Origin: Burkholderiales bacterium
GTDB taxonomy: Bacteria; Pseudomonadota; Gammaproteobacteria; Burkholderiales; Burkholderiaceae_F
Reading direction: 5' to 3'
DNA: 64,000 nucleotides
NCBI GenBank assembly: GCA_020248785.1
Contig: JADCGX010000001.1
Coordinates: forward strand, 1 to 64,000
Part shown: piece after piece, positions 33,546 through 43,700 of the stretch
Position numbering within the stretch: position 1 is the first letter of the stretch
How the letters are laid out: every line of letters starts with the position of its first letter
Notes under the pieces: model-generated
Databases searched by the model: none
What the model saw: only the letters and a program-made list of their open reading frames with translations
What the model was told of the DNA's origin: nothing
Translations under genes and position numbers: made by a program

Positions 33546-33659
33546 CTGAAGGCTGTACGGCCGAGGCCCGCAACCTCTGCATCCTCGCGCCAGCAGCCGG
33601 CCACGCCCGCCCATCGCTCCGACCAGTTGAGCGGCCGGCCGTGTCGCGCAAGCGCCGCC

Positions 33660-34079
33660 TCAAACCAGCCCTTGCTCCAGTGCGGTGTCGCGCAGCTCCC
33701 AGCGGTCGAGGATGCGCTGTAGCAGCGCCAGCTCGCCGGCCGACAGGCGCCCGTCGGCCGGCAGCAGCTCGATCACGAGCCGGTAGACGAGTTCGCGCTT
33801 CCCGGGCGACTGCACGGCATCGAGCGCGACCTTGAGGCTGGCGTCATCGAGCAGCTCGGCGCGATTGGCCGCGCGCATCGACCGCATCCGCGCCTCGAAG
33901 CATTCGCTGGCCACCGAAAGAAACGCATTGCGGCTCAGGCCGAGCCGGCTGAAACTGCGGACGCGATCGAGTGCCTCGAGCTCGCGTGGATGGAAGCACG
34001 CGTCGGCCATCATGGTCATTGCCAGCACCCGCGCCATGGTGGCCTGGCTGTCCTTTGGATAGAGCTTGATCACATTCAT
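33660..34079 (-). CDS. TerB-like protein
   Basis: 139 aa, all helical. Two acidic motifs stand out: DACFHPRELEALDRV near residue 27 and PADGRLSAGELALLQRIL near 107; paired acidic segments of this sort are typical of the TerB-like/DjlA N-terminal superfamily, which binds metal in TerB itself. The protein is cytoplasmic and has no signal peptide. It is 80 bp downstream of the terC gene on the same strand, so the two are likely co-transcribed and may act together in metal handling or envelope stress. A role in tellurite resistance cannot be claimed from these two genes. Confidence 0.65.
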   Translation of the reverse strand: MNVIKLYPKDSQATMARVLAMTMMADACFHPRELEALDRVRSFSRLGLSRNAFLSVASECFEARMRSMRAANRAELLDDASLKVALDAVQSPGKRELVYRLVIELLPADGRLSAGELALLQRILDRWELRDTALEQGLV

Positions 34080-34159
34080 GGCTGGCTCCTTGGACGGCGC
34101 ACGGTCGTCGCTGCTCGGTCATGCGCGCTGCGACAGCGTGCCGCAGCGCGTGTGCTTCA

Positions 34160-35197
34160 TCACGCTTGCTTGATCACGACTGCTTGAGCGCGGCCGGCGG
34201 CCGGCGGCACGCCGTTCACCGGCGGCGCACCACGCGTCTTCCACAGCGAGTACAGGACGCCGGCGGCCAGCAGGCTGAAGGTCACCGTCAGCGAGATCCA
34301 CGCGTCCAGCTTGCCGTAGATCTGGTTGTAGAAGATCTTGCAACCGATGAAGATCAGCACCACGGCCAACGCGTACTTCAGGTACGTGAAGCGATGGATC
34401 ACCGCCGCGAGCGCGAAGTACAACGCGCGCAGGCCGAGGATGGCGAAGATGTTCGACGTGTAGACGATGAACGGGTCCTGGGTGATCGCGAAAATGGCCG
34501 GCACCGAATCGACCGCGAAAACGAGGTCGGCAAACTCCACCAGGATCAGCGCGAAGAACAGCGGCGTGGCCCACACCACGGCCTTGTTGGTCACCGGATG
34601 CGGCTGCGTGACGAAGAAGCGGTGGCCGTGCAGCTCGTTGGTCACGCGCATGTGCTTCTTCAGGAACTTCAGCAGCGGGTTGGTCCCGATGTCCGGCATG
34701 TTGTCGATGATCCAGAGCATCTTGATGCCAGTGATCAGCAGGAACGCGCCGAAGATCCACAGCACCCAGCTCCACTCGGACACGATCGCCGCCCCCAGGC
34801 CGATCATGATCGCGCGCAGCACGATCACGCCCAGGATGCCCCAGAAGAGCACGCGGTGCTGGTACTTCTGCGGGATCGCGAAGTACGTGAAGATCAGCGC
34901 GATGACGAAGACGTTGTCGAGCGCGAGCGACTTCTCGATGAGAAAGCCGGTCATGTACTCCATGCCGCTTTGCGCGCCCAGGTACCACCAGACCCAGGCG
35001 CCGAAGGCGAGCGCCAGGCTGATGTACATGGCCGAGAGCCACAGGCTCTCCTTCACCTCGATGACGTGATCCGGATCGCGATGCAGAACGCCGAGGTCAA
35101 AGACCAACAGCGCGATCACGATGCCAATGAACATCAGCCACAGCCACGTGGCCTTGCCGAGAAAGTCGGCGGTGAGAAAGGCGAGCAATGCGTCCAT
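34160..35197 (-). CDS. TerC/Alx-family integral membrane protein
   Basis: 345 aa with about nine hydrophobic helices. The conserved acidic residues inside helices that mark the TerC/Alx family are present: SLALDNVFVIALIF and LVEFADLVFAVDSVPAIFAI. Members such as E. coli Alx act in manganese export or metal homeostasis. The central hydrophilic loop (about 165-200, KFLKKHMRVTNELHGHRFFV) is as in Alx-type proteins. A 38-bp imperfect hairpin lies just upstream in the leader; the yybP-ykoY manganese riboswitch common before such genes was looked for and not found. Confidence 0.88.
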   Translation of the reverse strand: MDALLAFLTADFLGKATWLWLMFIGIVIALLVFDLGVLHRDPDHVIEVKESLWLSAMYISLALAFGAWVWWYLGAQSGMEYMTGFLIEKSLALDNVFVIALIFTYFAIPQKYQHRVLFWGILGVIVLRAIMIGLGAAIVSEWSWVLWIFGAFLLITGIKMLWIIDNMPDIGTNPLLKFLKKHMRVTNELHGHRFFVTQPHPVTNKAVVWATPLFFALILVEFADLVFAVDSVPAIFAITQDPFIVYTSNIFAILGLRALYFALAAVIHRFTYLKYALAVVLIFIGCKIFYNQIYGKLDAWISLTVTFSLLAAGVLYSLWKTRGAPPVNGVPPAAGRAQAVVIKQA

Positions 35198-35211
35198 GAC
35201 GACCCCTGCCG

Positions 35212-35249
35212 GATGCGTCTTTTCCCCTCACGGGGCGCCTGAACGCATC
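35212..35249 (-). other. Hairpin in the terC leader
   Basis: On the minus strand a 7-bp base stem (GATGCGT with ACGCATC) and a 4-bp inner stem (CCCC-GTGA-GGGG) are separated by an internal loop. It ends 14 bases upstream of the terC start, so it covers the region where a ribosome would load. It is a candidate translational regulator. The rest of the 289-bp gap 35198-35486 shows no gene. Confidence 0.4.
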
Positions 35250-35486
35250 GATGTATGGATTGGTGGAAGCCCGCGGCGACGACATCACGGCGCTGGCGCA
35301 CGCCGTCAGAGGGGCCCGCCGCCGCAGACGTGCCTTTGAGTCAGCGCGCGATGCGCGGTTCCTGGTGGTTTTCCCGCTCGGGAGTAACGATGAGGACGTG
35401 TCGCGTTCAGCGCCGCTGCTTGGCGCCGGCGCAGTGCGATGCGCCTTGCTGCCTCGCATTCGTGCCGCCCAAAGGCTGAACGCCCG

Positions 35487-37097
35487 TCAGCGCCCCGGCA
35501 AGGGCATGCCAATAAAGGCCCACGCGACCATCAGCACGAGCGCGCCCAGCAGCGTGACCCCGAGCAGCATGAGGCGGGCGCGATGCGCGCTTTCGCGCCG
35601 CAGGCGGCGCAACTCCAGGGCGAGCTGCTCGTTGGCGCGCGGCCCATCGACCAGCGCGTGATGCAGCAGCCGCGGCAACTGCGGCACGATCTGCGCCCAT
35701 TGCGTGGCCTCGCGCGCAAAGCGCGTCTGCAGCGCCCGCAGGCCCACCTGCTCGTCCATCCAGCGCTCGAGCAGCGGCTTGGCCGTTTGCCACAGATCGA
35801 GGTCCGGATCAAGCTGGCGGCCCAGGCCCTCGATGTTGAGCAGCGTCTTTTGCAGCAGCACCAGCTGCGGCTGCACCTGCATGTTGAAACGGCGTGAGAT
35901 CTGGAACAGGCGCAACAGCACGAAGCCGAACGAGATCTCCTTCAGCGGCCGGTCGAAAATGGGCTCGCACACGGTGCGCACTGCCGCCTCGAGCTCGCTC
36001 ACGCGCGTGGTGGGCGGGACCCAGCCGCTTTCCACGTGCAGCTCGGCCACCCGCTTGTAGTCGCGGCGGAAAAACGCGAGCAGATTTTGCGCGAGGTAGT
36101 TCTTGTCTTCGTCATCCAGTGTGCCGACGATGCCGAAGTCCAGCGCGATCCAGCGACCGAAGTCCGCACCGCCGTTGCGCTCGCGGTCGATGCCGACATA
36201 GATGTTGCCCGGGTGCATGTCGGCGTGGAAGAAGCCGTCGCGCAGCGACTGGATGAAGAAAATCTCCACCGCGCTGGCCGACAGCCGCTTGATGTCCACG
36301 CCCGCGGCACGGATCTTGTCCAATTGGCTGACGGGCACGCCGTAGACGCGCTCCATCACGAGCACGTTCTGGCTGCAGAAGTCCCAGGCCATCTCGGGGA
36401 TGCGCAGCATCGCGCGGCCGCCCGTGCGGTCGGAGAAGTTGCGGCGCAACTGCGAGGCGTTGGCCGCCTCGCGCATCAGGTCGAGTTCGTCGTGCAGGAT
36501 CATGTCGAACTCGGCAACCACCTCGCGCGGGCGCAGGCGCTTGCCGTCGCGCCATAGCCGCTCGATCAGCGCGGCCACCACCTCCATCAGCGCCAGGTCG
36601 TTCTCGATGACGGGCAGCATGTTCGGCCGCAGCACCTTGACCGCGACCTCGCGCCCGGCCCAGCCGCCGAACTGCGCGTCGCTGCGCATCACCGCAAAGT
36701 GCACCTGCGCGATGGAGGCGCTGGCCACCGGCTCGCGCTCGAAGGTGGCGAACATGTCCTCGATTTGCCGCCCAAGCCCGCGCTCGATCTCGGCACGCGC
36801 CACCTCGGGGTCGAACGGCGGCACGCTGTCCTGCAGCCTTGACAGCTCGTCGGCCAGGTCGGTCGGCACCAGGTCGCGCCGGGTGGACAGCAACTGGCCG
36901 AACTTGACGAAGATCGGGCCCAGGTCTTCCAGCGCGCGGCGCAGCCGCACGCCGCGCGGCTCGGTCAGGCTGCGCCCGATGGTGCCGATCTTCACCAGCC
37001 GCTTGACCCAGCGGCTCTTCAGGCTGGAGAACGCGATCTCGTCCAGCCCGTGGCGATAGACGATGACCAAAATGCGCAGCAGGCGAAGAAAGCGCAC
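35487..37097 (-). CDS. ubiB: Ubiquinone biosynthesis kinase-like protein UbiB
   Basis: 536 aa with a GTG start at 37097. The ABC1/ADCK/UbiB protein-kinase-like domain has its signature KxGQ motif ([13 protein letters not shown] near residue 65), the nucleotide-binding VAVKVLRP, the [12 protein letters not shown] catalytic loop near 293 and the [11 protein letters not shown] metal-binding motif. Two C-terminal hydrophobic helices (about 500-530) anchor it to the inner membrane. UbiB supports coenzyme Q assembly, probably as an ATPase helping to extract lipophilic intermediates. The four-gene cluster with ubiJ and ubiE is typical of Proteobacteria. Confidence 0.95.
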   Translation of the reverse strand: MRFLRLLRILVIVYRHGLDEIAFSSLKSRWVKRLVKIGTIGRSLTEPRGVRLRRALEDLGPIFVKFGQLLSTRRDLVPTDLADELSRLQDSVPPFDPEVARAEIERGLGRQIEDMFATFEREPVASASIAQVHFAVMRSDAQFGGWAGREVAVKVLRPNMLPVIENDLALMEVVAALIERLWRDGKRLRPREVVAEFDMILHDELDLMREAANASQLRRNFSDRTGGRAMLRIPEMAWDFCSQNVLVMERVYGVPVSQLDKIRAAGVDIKRLSASAVEIFFIQSLRDGFFHADMHPGNIYVGIDRERNGGADFGRWIALDFGIVGTLDDEDKNYLAQNLLAFFRRDYKRVAELHVESGWVPPTTRVSELEAAVRTVCEPIFDRPLKEISFGFVLLRLFQISRRFNMQVQPQLVLLQKTLLNIEGLGRQLDPDLDLWQTAKPLLERWMDEQVGLRALQTRFAREATQWAQIVPQLPRLLHHALVDGPRANEQLALELRRLRRESAHRARLMLLGVTLLGALVLMVAWAFIGMPLPGR

Positions 37098-37145
37098 GGG
37101 GCGTGTCTGCTCGTTGTGTTCTCTTGCTGTGCGGCGCGGGCGGCG

Positions 37146-37727
37146 CTAGCGCCGCGCTTCGAGCTGCTGCAGGCGCTTTTCGAGTCGCTCCACCGCGTCG
37201 CGCAGCTGATGGATGGTCTGCGTGAAGCGCTCGACCTCGCCGCGTGCCACCAGCATCGGGTTCTCGGTGACGAAGTAGTCCACGGTGCTGGCCGCCAGAC
37301 GCTGGCCGCCCTCACGCGCCTGCGCCAGCGCACCGCGCAGCAGGCCGACGATGCGCACCGCGGCGGCATCGCCCACGAAGCGCGCCAGTTCGTCCTCGGG
37401 CTCGGGCCGCAGCCGCTGCAGCACTTGCGACAGCGCCTGCGCGAACTCCGCGTCGCCACTCAAGCGCACGTTGCGCATCATGGCCTTGGGATCGAGCAGC
37501 GCGGCCGGCACCTGCAGCGGATCGATGCTCACGGTGACGTCTGGCGCGCCGCCGGCCGGGGCAAAGCGGCCCTCGGCATCGATGCCCAGCACCAGCAGGA
37601 ACGGGGGCGCCTCGAGCTGCGCGCTGCGCCCGGCAAAGGGCTTGAGCGTGGCGCGCGCCCAGGACTCGCGCTCGGCAAGATGATTCAGGGCGCGGATGAC
37701 CGCGCTGGCGGCGAAGTCCTGCAGCAT
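37146..37727 (-). CDS. ubiJ: Ubiquinone biosynthesis accessory factor UbiJ (SCP2 domain)
   Basis: 193 aa. The N-terminal two thirds form an SCP2-like lipid-binding fold (LKPFAGRSAQLEAPPFLLVLGI, then VTVSIDPLQVPAALLD and VRLSGDAEFAQALSQVLQRL), followed by a C-terminal coiled-coil helix (VERFTQTIHQLRDAVERLEKRL-type). UbiJ acts with UbiK as a scaffold in the soluble ubiquinone-synthesis complex and binds the polyprenylated intermediates. It ends 48 bp before the ubiB start and is flanked by Tim44-like and ubiE genes, all on the minus strand. Confidence 0.9.
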   Translation of the reverse strand: MLQDFAASAVIRALNHLAERESWARATLKPFAGRSAQLEAPPFLLVLGIDAEGRFAPAGGAPDVTVSIDPLQVPAALLDPKAMMRNVRLSGDAEFAQALSQVLQRLRPEPEDELARFVGDAAAVRIVGLLRGALAQAREGGQRLAASTVDYFVTENPMLVARGEVERFTQTIHQLRDAVERLEKRLQQLEARR

Positions 37728-37840
37728 GGAGGCCGGAAATGAAACGGGGCACCGGGCGAAACTGCCGGGCGCCCCGATTCTGGCAGAGATGCAGGCGGGG
37801 CGCGGCCCGCCGGCGTCCGTGTATCAGCTCAATCCGTGTG

Positions 37841-38845
37841 TCAGCTCAGTTGCTGGATCCCCGCGAGCAGCCAGCCCGACTTGCCGTCGGCCGACTTGCT
37901 GAGGTTCCACGCCTCGTCGAAGGCCTCGATCTCGCCGTCGACCTTGAGCGTGCCGGTGAAGCGCACGCTGGCCACGTGCTCGGTCGGCGTCGACTCGATG
38001 CCGAGCAGCTTGGCGTCGAGCTCGACCACTTCGGTCGTCGTGTTGCCGGCGCGGCCACGCAGCTCGTGCGTCAGCGCGATGAACATCTCGTTGGTGGTGA
38101 ACTCCTGCAGCTCGCCCAGATCACCGCTGTCCCACGACTTCTGCAGCTTGCCGAAGTAGGTCTTGGCATTGGCCAGGAAGCCCTCGGTGTCGAAGCCGGC
38201 CGGCACGCCCCAGGGCGTGGCCGGGTTCACTGCGCCACCGCGCAGGAACTCGTCCATCGCGGAGCCGGGACGGACGCCGCCGGTGGGCTGCAGCGGTGCA
38301 CGCTGCAGCGGCTCCGGCACGCGTTGCGGTTGCGGCACCGAAGGATTGCCCACGCCACCATGGCCGCCGACGCCGCCATAGGCGGGACGCGGGCCGCTGG
38401 CCATCGAGCGACGCACGATGAAGCCGATCACCATCATGATCCCCAGGCCGAGCAGCAGGAACAGCAGGATGGTGGCGAAGGTCTCGCCAAAGCCGAGCCA
38501 GGAGGCCAGCGCCATCAGGCCGAGACCAGCGGCGGCACCGATCAGCATATTGCGCATGGGGCTCGCGGCGCGGGCAGCACCGGCAGCGGCGGCGGTGCCC
38601 GCGGCGGCCGTGGGCGCGGCTGCCGTGCCCGGCTGCTGGGCGGGAGCCGCCTGCTGGGCGGGAGCCGCCTGCTGCGCGGGCGGCGTCTGCTGCTGCGGCG
38701 GGGTGGCCTGCCGCTGCTGCATCTGCGGCGACTGCTTGCCGATGTTCTTGCCCCCGCCCAGGCGACGCTGCGCCTCCACGTCAGCGGCGAAGGTCACGGC
38801 GATCACACCGATCACCGCACTCGCCAGCCACTTCGATACATTCAT
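37841..38845 (-). CDS. Tim44-like domain protein
   Basis: 334 aa from the ATG at 38845 preceded by GGAGA; a TTG four codons upstream overlaps that site and is rejected. A signal peptide or anchor (about 1-25, ending DVEAQ) is followed by a Gln/Pro/Ala low-complexity segment (about 40-85), two hydrophobic helices (about 100-145) and a Tim44-like domain (about 205-334: FLANAKTYFGKLQKSWDSGDL, LREFTTNEMF-like pattern, VRFTGTLKVDGEIEAFDEAWNL). The Tim44 fold binds lipids or helps protein translocation in mitochondria; the bacterial role is unknown. Its position inside the ubi cluster is conserved in Burkholderiales. Confidence 0.85.
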   Translation of the reverse strand: MNVSKWLASAVIGVIAVTFAADVEAQRRLGGGKNIGKQSPQMQQRQATPPQQQTPPAQQAAPAQQAAPAQQPGTAAAPTAAAGTAAAAGAARAASPMRNMLIGAAAGLGLMALASWLGFGETFATILLFLLLGLGIMMVIGFIVRRSMASGPRPAYGGVGGHGGVGNPSVPQPQRVPEPLQRAPLQPTGGVRPGSAMDEFLRGGAVNPATPWGVPAGFDTEGFLANAKTYFGKLQKSWDSGDLGELQEFTTNEMFIALTHELRGRAGNTTTEVVELDAKLLGIESTPTEHVASVRFTGTLKVDGEIEAFDEAWNLSKSADGKSGWLLAGIQQLS

Positions 38846-38860
38846 TTGCGTCTCCAATGG

Positions 38861-39667
38861 TCAGTGTTTGGTGCCAACATGCAGGGCGCACACGCCCGCC
38901 GTCAGATTGAACCATTGGACGCGTTCCAGGCCCGCTCGTTCCATCATGAGGGCCAGTTCGTCCTGCGGCGGGTGCATGCGGATCGACTCGGCAAGATAGC
39001 GGTAGCTCTCGCTGTCCCCCGCGAATTGCTTGCCGAGCCAGGGCAGCACGTTGAACGAATACGCATCGTAGAGGGGTGTGAGCGGCGCCCACACCCGGGA
39101 AAACTCTAGGACGAGCAAACGCCCGCCGGGACGCAGCACGCGCTGCATCTCCGCCAGCGCCTTGTCCTTGTGCGTCATGTTGCGCAGGCCGAAGGCCACG
39201 GTGACCACGTCGAACATGTGGTCGGCAAACGGCAGGAACTCGGCATCGCACTGCGCCAGCGGCAGCAGCACGCCGGCGTTGATCATGCGGTCGCGGCCCT
39301 GTGCAAGCATCGAGCCATTGATGTCGGTGAGCCAGACCTGCCCGCTGGCGCCCGCCTGGCGCGCGAACCGAAGCGCCAGATCGCCGGTGCCGCCGGCCAC
39401 ATCGAGCACCTTCATGCCCGGGCGCACGTTGGCCTGCCGGATGGTGAACGCCTTCCACCAGCGATGCAGGCCGGCGGACATCAGGTCGTTCATCAGGTCA
39501 TAGTTGCTGGCGACCGAGTGGAACACGCCGGCGACGTGCTGCGACTTCTCTTCCTCGGCGACCTTGCGGTAGCCAAAGTGGGTGGTGCCGGCATCGGCGG
39601 CGGCATCGTGCCCCGCGGACTGGCCGGCCGCCGGGGCGGGCGTGCTGGAGGACTTGGGATCGCTCAT
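38861..39667 (-). CDS. ubiE: Ubiquinone/menaquinone C-methyltransferase UbiE
   Basis: 268 aa from the ATG at 39667 (MSDPKSS). After a 30-residue Ala/Gly-rich N-terminal extension the UbiE core starts at [37 protein letters not shown] is the SAM site and [13 protein letters not shown] and [15 protein letters not shown] are UbiE signatures. It carries out the C-methylation step in ubiquinone synthesis. It begins the Tim44-ubiJ-ubiB transcript or follows DUF971 after a 172-bp gap. The leader holds three tandem 11-bp repeats. Confidence 0.95.
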   Translation of the reverse strand: MSDPKSSSTPAPAAGQSAGHDAAADAGTTHFGYRKVAEEEKSQHVAGVFHSVASNYDLMNDLMSAGLHRWWKAFTIRQANVRPGMKVLDVAGGTGDLALRFARQAGASGQVWLTDINGSMLAQGRDRMINAGVLLPLAQCDAEFLPFADHMFDVVTVAFGLRNMTHKDKALAEMQRVLRPGGRLLVLEFSRVWAPLTPLYDAYSFNVLPWLGKQFAGDSESYRYLAESIRMHPPQDELALMMERAGLERVQWFNLTAGVCALHVGTKH

Positions 39668-39756
39668 GGGCGGCAACTATAGACTGCGGGGCGAGGACCC
39701 TGCGCATCGCGCGGCTTGCGGCGGGTCAAGCGGTGCGGGAGAAAGCGGCGGCGGTG

Positions 39757-39789
39757 CTGCGACGCGACTGCGACGCGACTGCGACGCGC
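39757..39789 (-). repeat. Three tandem 11-bp repeats in the ubiE leader
   Basis: CTGCGACGCGA is repeated at 39757 and 39768, and again at 39779 with a final C in place of A. The array lies about 90 bases upstream of the ubiE start, between it and the DUF971 gene. It could be a slippage product or a protein-binding array; no known regulator site matches. Confidence 0.55.
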
Positions 39790-39839
39790 CACCGCGGTCA
39801 CAGCGGTCGCAGCAGTGACGGCGGCTGTCGTGCCGCCCG

Positions 39840-40250
39840 CTAATGCCCGCAGCTCGGCGCGGCCTTGACCAAGGCTGCGTTGCGCGGATCGTCCGCGTCG
39901 CGCGAGGCGCCCGCCGCCTCGAGCTGCGCCAGGTACTCGGCCCACAGCCGCTCCTGGTCCTGCCCGAGTTCGTACAGGTAGCTCCACGAGAAGATGCCGC
40001 TGGCGTGCCCGTCCGAGAACACCGGCTGCACCGCGTAGTAGCCCACCGGATCGAGCCGCGTGATCGTCACCTCGCGCTTGCCCACCTGCAGCGTCTCCTG
40101 CCCCGGCCCATGGCCGCGCACCTCGGCCGAGGGCGAATACACGCGCAGGAACTCGAACGGCAGCTTGAACACCGCGCCATCGTCGAAGCGGATCTCCAGC
40201 ACGCGCGAGGCGGCATGCAGCGTGATGTCGGTGGGGTTGGGCGAGGCCAT
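39840..40250 (-). CDS. DUF971 (GBBH-like) protein
   Basis: 136 aa from the ATG at 40250 (MASPNPTDITLH); a longer frame upstream crosses the terminator at 40265-40291 and is rejected. ITLHAASRVLEIRFDDGAVFKLPFEFLRVYSPSAEV is the characteristic DUF971/gamma-butyrobetaine hydroxylase-like N-terminal fold; GYYAVQPVFSDGHASGIFSWSYLYELG follows. In some family members this small domain binds zinc or an Fe-S cluster, but the Cys ligands are not evident here. It regularly neighbours ubiE in Betaproteobacteria. Likely soluble and cytoplasmic. Confidence 0.88.
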   Translation of the reverse strand: MASPNPTDITLHAASRVLEIRFDDGAVFKLPFEFLRVYSPSAEVRGHGPGQETLQVGKREVTITRLDPVGYYAVQPVFSDGHASGIFSWSYLYELGQDQERLWAEYLAQLEAAGASRDADDPRNAALVKAAPSCGH

Positions 40251-40264
40251 GGGGGCAAGATAAC

Positions 40265-40291
40265 AAAAAGGCCCGCCGAGGCGGCCCTTTT
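40265..40291. terminator. Bidirectional terminator between pilE and DUF971
   Basis: An A-run (40265-40269), a GC stem with one mismatch (GGCCCGCC with GGCGGCC) and loop GAG, then TTTT (40288-40291). It can end the minus-strand pilus operon 18 bp after the pilE stop. Because the U-tract exists on both strands it may also block plus-strand transcription. Confidence 0.75.
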
Positions 40292-40308
40292 GCACGCTGA
40301 TGATCGTC

Positions 40309-40764
40309 TCAGCGTCCCCAGCAGCGCTGAAACTCGGGCGTGGTCGCGCCATACCTCGTGCCGCCGATGACGACTTCGCGCTCATTCAGGCTGCTGATCG
40401 CGAAGTCGCCGCACGGATCGCTGGCCATGACACCGGCGCGCGTGGCCGTCAGGCCATATTTGTTGGCAGTGGCGTCAGCGTCGATCGTGATGTTGTAGGC
40501 GGCGGCACTGTTTATCTGCACTGTGCGTAGAGCTGCCGGGATGTCCGTCGTGTCCATCGCATAAGAGTTCGTTTGCGTCCGCAAGCGCTCCTGCCACTGC
40601 GCGATTTGCAGCAGCGCCGCTTTCGCCTCCTGCCGACGCCCACGCTGCACATATTCGGTGTAGTTGGGAATCGCAACGGCCGCCAGGATGGCGATGATCA
40701 CCATCACGACGATCAACTCGATCAGCGTGAAGCCGCGCTGGCGACGAACGTACCGCACCTTCAT
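40309..40764 (-). CDS. pilE: Type IV pilus minor pilin PilE
   Basis: 151 aa. The prepilin cleavage site is RGF-TLIELIVVMVIIAILAAVA: Gly before Phe at the cut and Glu5 of the mature protein, followed by a hydrophobic helix and NYTEYVQRGRRQEAKAALLQIAQWQERL. Two cysteines near the C-terminus (DPCGDF and QRCWGR) would form the usual D-region disulfide. It is the last gene of the fimT-pilVWX-pilY1-pilE operon, nine bases after pilY1. Minor pilins prime assembly of the type IV pilus and carry PilY1 to its tip. Confidence 0.93.
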   Translation of the reverse strand: MKVRYVRRQRGFTLIELIVVMVIIAILAAVAIPNYTEYVQRGRRQEAKAALLQIAQWQERLRTQTNSYAMDTTDIPAALRTVQINSAAAYNITIDADATANKYGLTATRAGVMASDPCGDFAISSLNEREVVIGGTRYGATTPEFQRCWGR

Positions 40765-40773
40765 CGTCCTCTC

Positions 40774-43700
40774 TTACCTGGGACCGCGCGGCAGGTCGCG
40801 CCACACCCTTAGAGCAGGAACCGGGCATGCGAACTGAGGACTGGAGACTGGATTCGCCTGAGTATCGTAGTTGGAATTCAGCGTATCCGCGCATGGATCG
40901 GTTGACGTTGCCTTACCCGTGCCCATCGTGCCCATCGTCGCGCTGTCCAGCGTACTGGTTGGAACGCCCGTGAACGGCGGCGCTGCGCGATTGATCAATG
41001 TGGGCGCGCCGATCATTGGCGGAACATCGATACCGATCACTTGCCGCCGATCAATCCCAGGCGGGAGGCTGGTGATGGGACCTGCCTCGGCGAACGGTGA
41101 ACGCGTGAATGTGCCGGCAATGTCCAGTCGATAGAAGAACGACCGGCCACCGCCGCGGCAACGGTCCCCGCCCGCAATTGGCTCGTAGCTCGTGATGTTC
41201 ATGAAGCCGAAGTTCTCGATCGGCGTCACGAGCACCCGCTCGCCCGTGTTGTTCGAGCCAATGCGCAGATTGAAGAACCAGCCGCGGTGAGTGGCCCAGT
41301 TCAGACCAGACGTGTTGTCCAGAATACGGAAGGTGCGCTGCACTCCGGGCGTAACAGTGACGGTTTGCTCGGTGAGCGTTAGGCCACCGCCGCCGCTGCC
41401 GTACAGCTGCGCCCAGGTGACCCGGGTCGGCGAATTGACATTTTCTTCGCGGATGCCGTAAACGGCCTGGACGTCGGTGCTCGACGGATCGTCCCGCTCA
41501 AAGAAGCGGCCGGTCCCAAAAACGATGAATCGTCCGCCGAGCGGATGGGCCGCAATGCGCGGTGCGGCAGTGATTGGCTGGCTGCCAAGATCGGCCACCG
41601 TGCTGTCGTCCGTGTCGAACAGCAAGGTCGTTGTCGCCAACGCGAGGCCGTTCTTCAGATCGAACTTGAGTAGACGGCCGAGCCGATCACCGGCATACAC
41701 CGCCACCACGTTCCGGTTGGCGTCGTACACCGGAGTGATCGCGCCAAGACCATTGGGCCTCTTCGCGCGGTCGGTGTCCGCCGGGTTGTTACCTCCCAGA
41801 TCATCTGCAAGCGCTGGCGCGATGGCATAGTCGATCGCGCCAGTGGCCATGTTGATCGCCAGAAGCCGCGCTTTGTCATTGGTGCTTTCATAGCCGTTGC
41901 CGACCAGGTAGTACCATTTGTTTTTATAGGAGGCTCCCGGAACACTGGCAATCACGCCAGCGGCCATGATGTTGCCGACGTGAACGCGGTTGGGATCGGT
42001 CGAAGTAGCCGGATCGATGTCGAACAGGACATCGCTCGCAGAGAAGGCCTGCGTCTGAGTCAGGTCTGACGAGTTCAACTGCGTCACGTCCAGCCCAACG
42101 ATCGACTTCGGTCCGGCGCCAGCAGTGACCACCACCACGTTGCGCCACCCCTTGCTTGCGCTCCAGATGTCCCCCTCAGTGACTTGACCATCGACGTAGT
42201 ACCGATGCACATAGCCGGGTAACGTCAGATCCTCCAGCGCGGGATACATCGCCCGCGGCACATAAGCGAACATCTCGCGCATGTAGCCGGCGACAGTTGG
42301 CTCGCCACTCGCATCGAACGCGTGGAGCTTTCCGCTGTTGGCGCCCACGATCACGGTTGCGGGACGGTGGTTGCGCTTCGCGGTAACGAAGTTCCTGTAC
42401 GACGGGTCGCTCGAACCAAAAGCACCGTTGGGTTTACGCGCCGGGGTGTAGCCGAAGTCCGTCGCTTTCGAGAACACCGGGGTGGAGTTGACGATGTCTC
42501 CCATCAGCTCGCCCACCGGACGGTTACGCATCGACCCGCCGTTCCGTGACTCTGTGCTCGGATCGCCGCGCAGCCACCGGACGATGGCTGGGTTGTTGCC
42601 CAGCGCCGTCTGCTGCTCCACGGTTAGGCCCGAAAGATCGTTCACGGGGAAGGCGATACCCGTATTCAGTCCCGTCGCCGTAAAGATGTTGCGCGAGTCC
42701 CAGGACGGGAAACTGGACACAACGCGGTCCGGTGCGGTCGTGGGCGGCGGCGTGTTGTTCCTGACTGCGTTGCTCCAGGCGAGACCATTGAACGACTCAA
42801 CGCGCCCGGTCCAGCGATTCGTCGTGAAGCTTGCGAAGAACAACCGGTCGTTTGCCTGGAGCGTCGCGCTTCGACCACCGACAGATGTGGCGGAGCCATT
42901 GACCTCGGAGATCGCGCTGAACGCGTTCGCGATGCCCTGGGCGAGCAAGCCAACGCTGCCGGCAGTGAGGAAGTCCCCCCGCGCAGCAAGTGCAGCGCGC
43001 ATGGTGTCGTTGACGCGGCCGCAACCCGACGGATTGGTCGCTGAATTGAAGAGGCACGGTTGGCGGGTCACGGTGTTCCACACATCCTGATCCGTAACGA
43101 TCGTGTTGGTTTCGTTCGGCGTGGGCCAGTTCGTTCGATCTTCCAGGCGGACCGGTGGCCAGGAGACCGCGGTTGGTGTCGCCGGCGTCAGGGCGCTGTT
43201 GATGATTGCGTTGCGTGTCGCAGCGGACTCCATGCTCGCCGAGATTCCGTAGCCGATGATGAACGGAGTCAGGTGCTGCCAGAACGCGGGGTTGCCCTGC
43301 GACCCGGCGGACGCGGCCACTGGCTTGATGTTGTTTTGAAGCGCCGTACTGCGAGGGGCGCCATTGACCGGGTCCGTGGCTCCACGTAGGTCGCGTGACC
43401 ACCAGAACAAAGCAACGTCGGTCAGGGTGCCGCCAGCCGTGCTCGCATTCGTCGAGAACTGGGGCTCGTTGGCCGGGACATAACTGTAAGGAGCAGGCGC
43501 GGTTGGTCCATCGTGCGTCGGACCTGTGACGGTTAGCGCGTTGAGCGGTGTCCCATCGCGACTCGGATAGTCGGGATGCTCGACCAGCGGCTGCGGCGGT
43601 TGGCTCGCAACGAATGGGCGCGGGTTGCGCGTCCACTCGCCGTCGCTGATGAGCATGAAGTAGGTGCGCCGGCAGGAGATGTGGTCGAGCGCTTGTTCAT

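Noticed and set aside
35198..35486. yybP-ykoY manganese riboswitch upstream of terC
   Set aside because: The hallmark GGGGAGUAG and AAGACC-type motifs are absent on the minus strand; only a simple hairpin near the start is seen.
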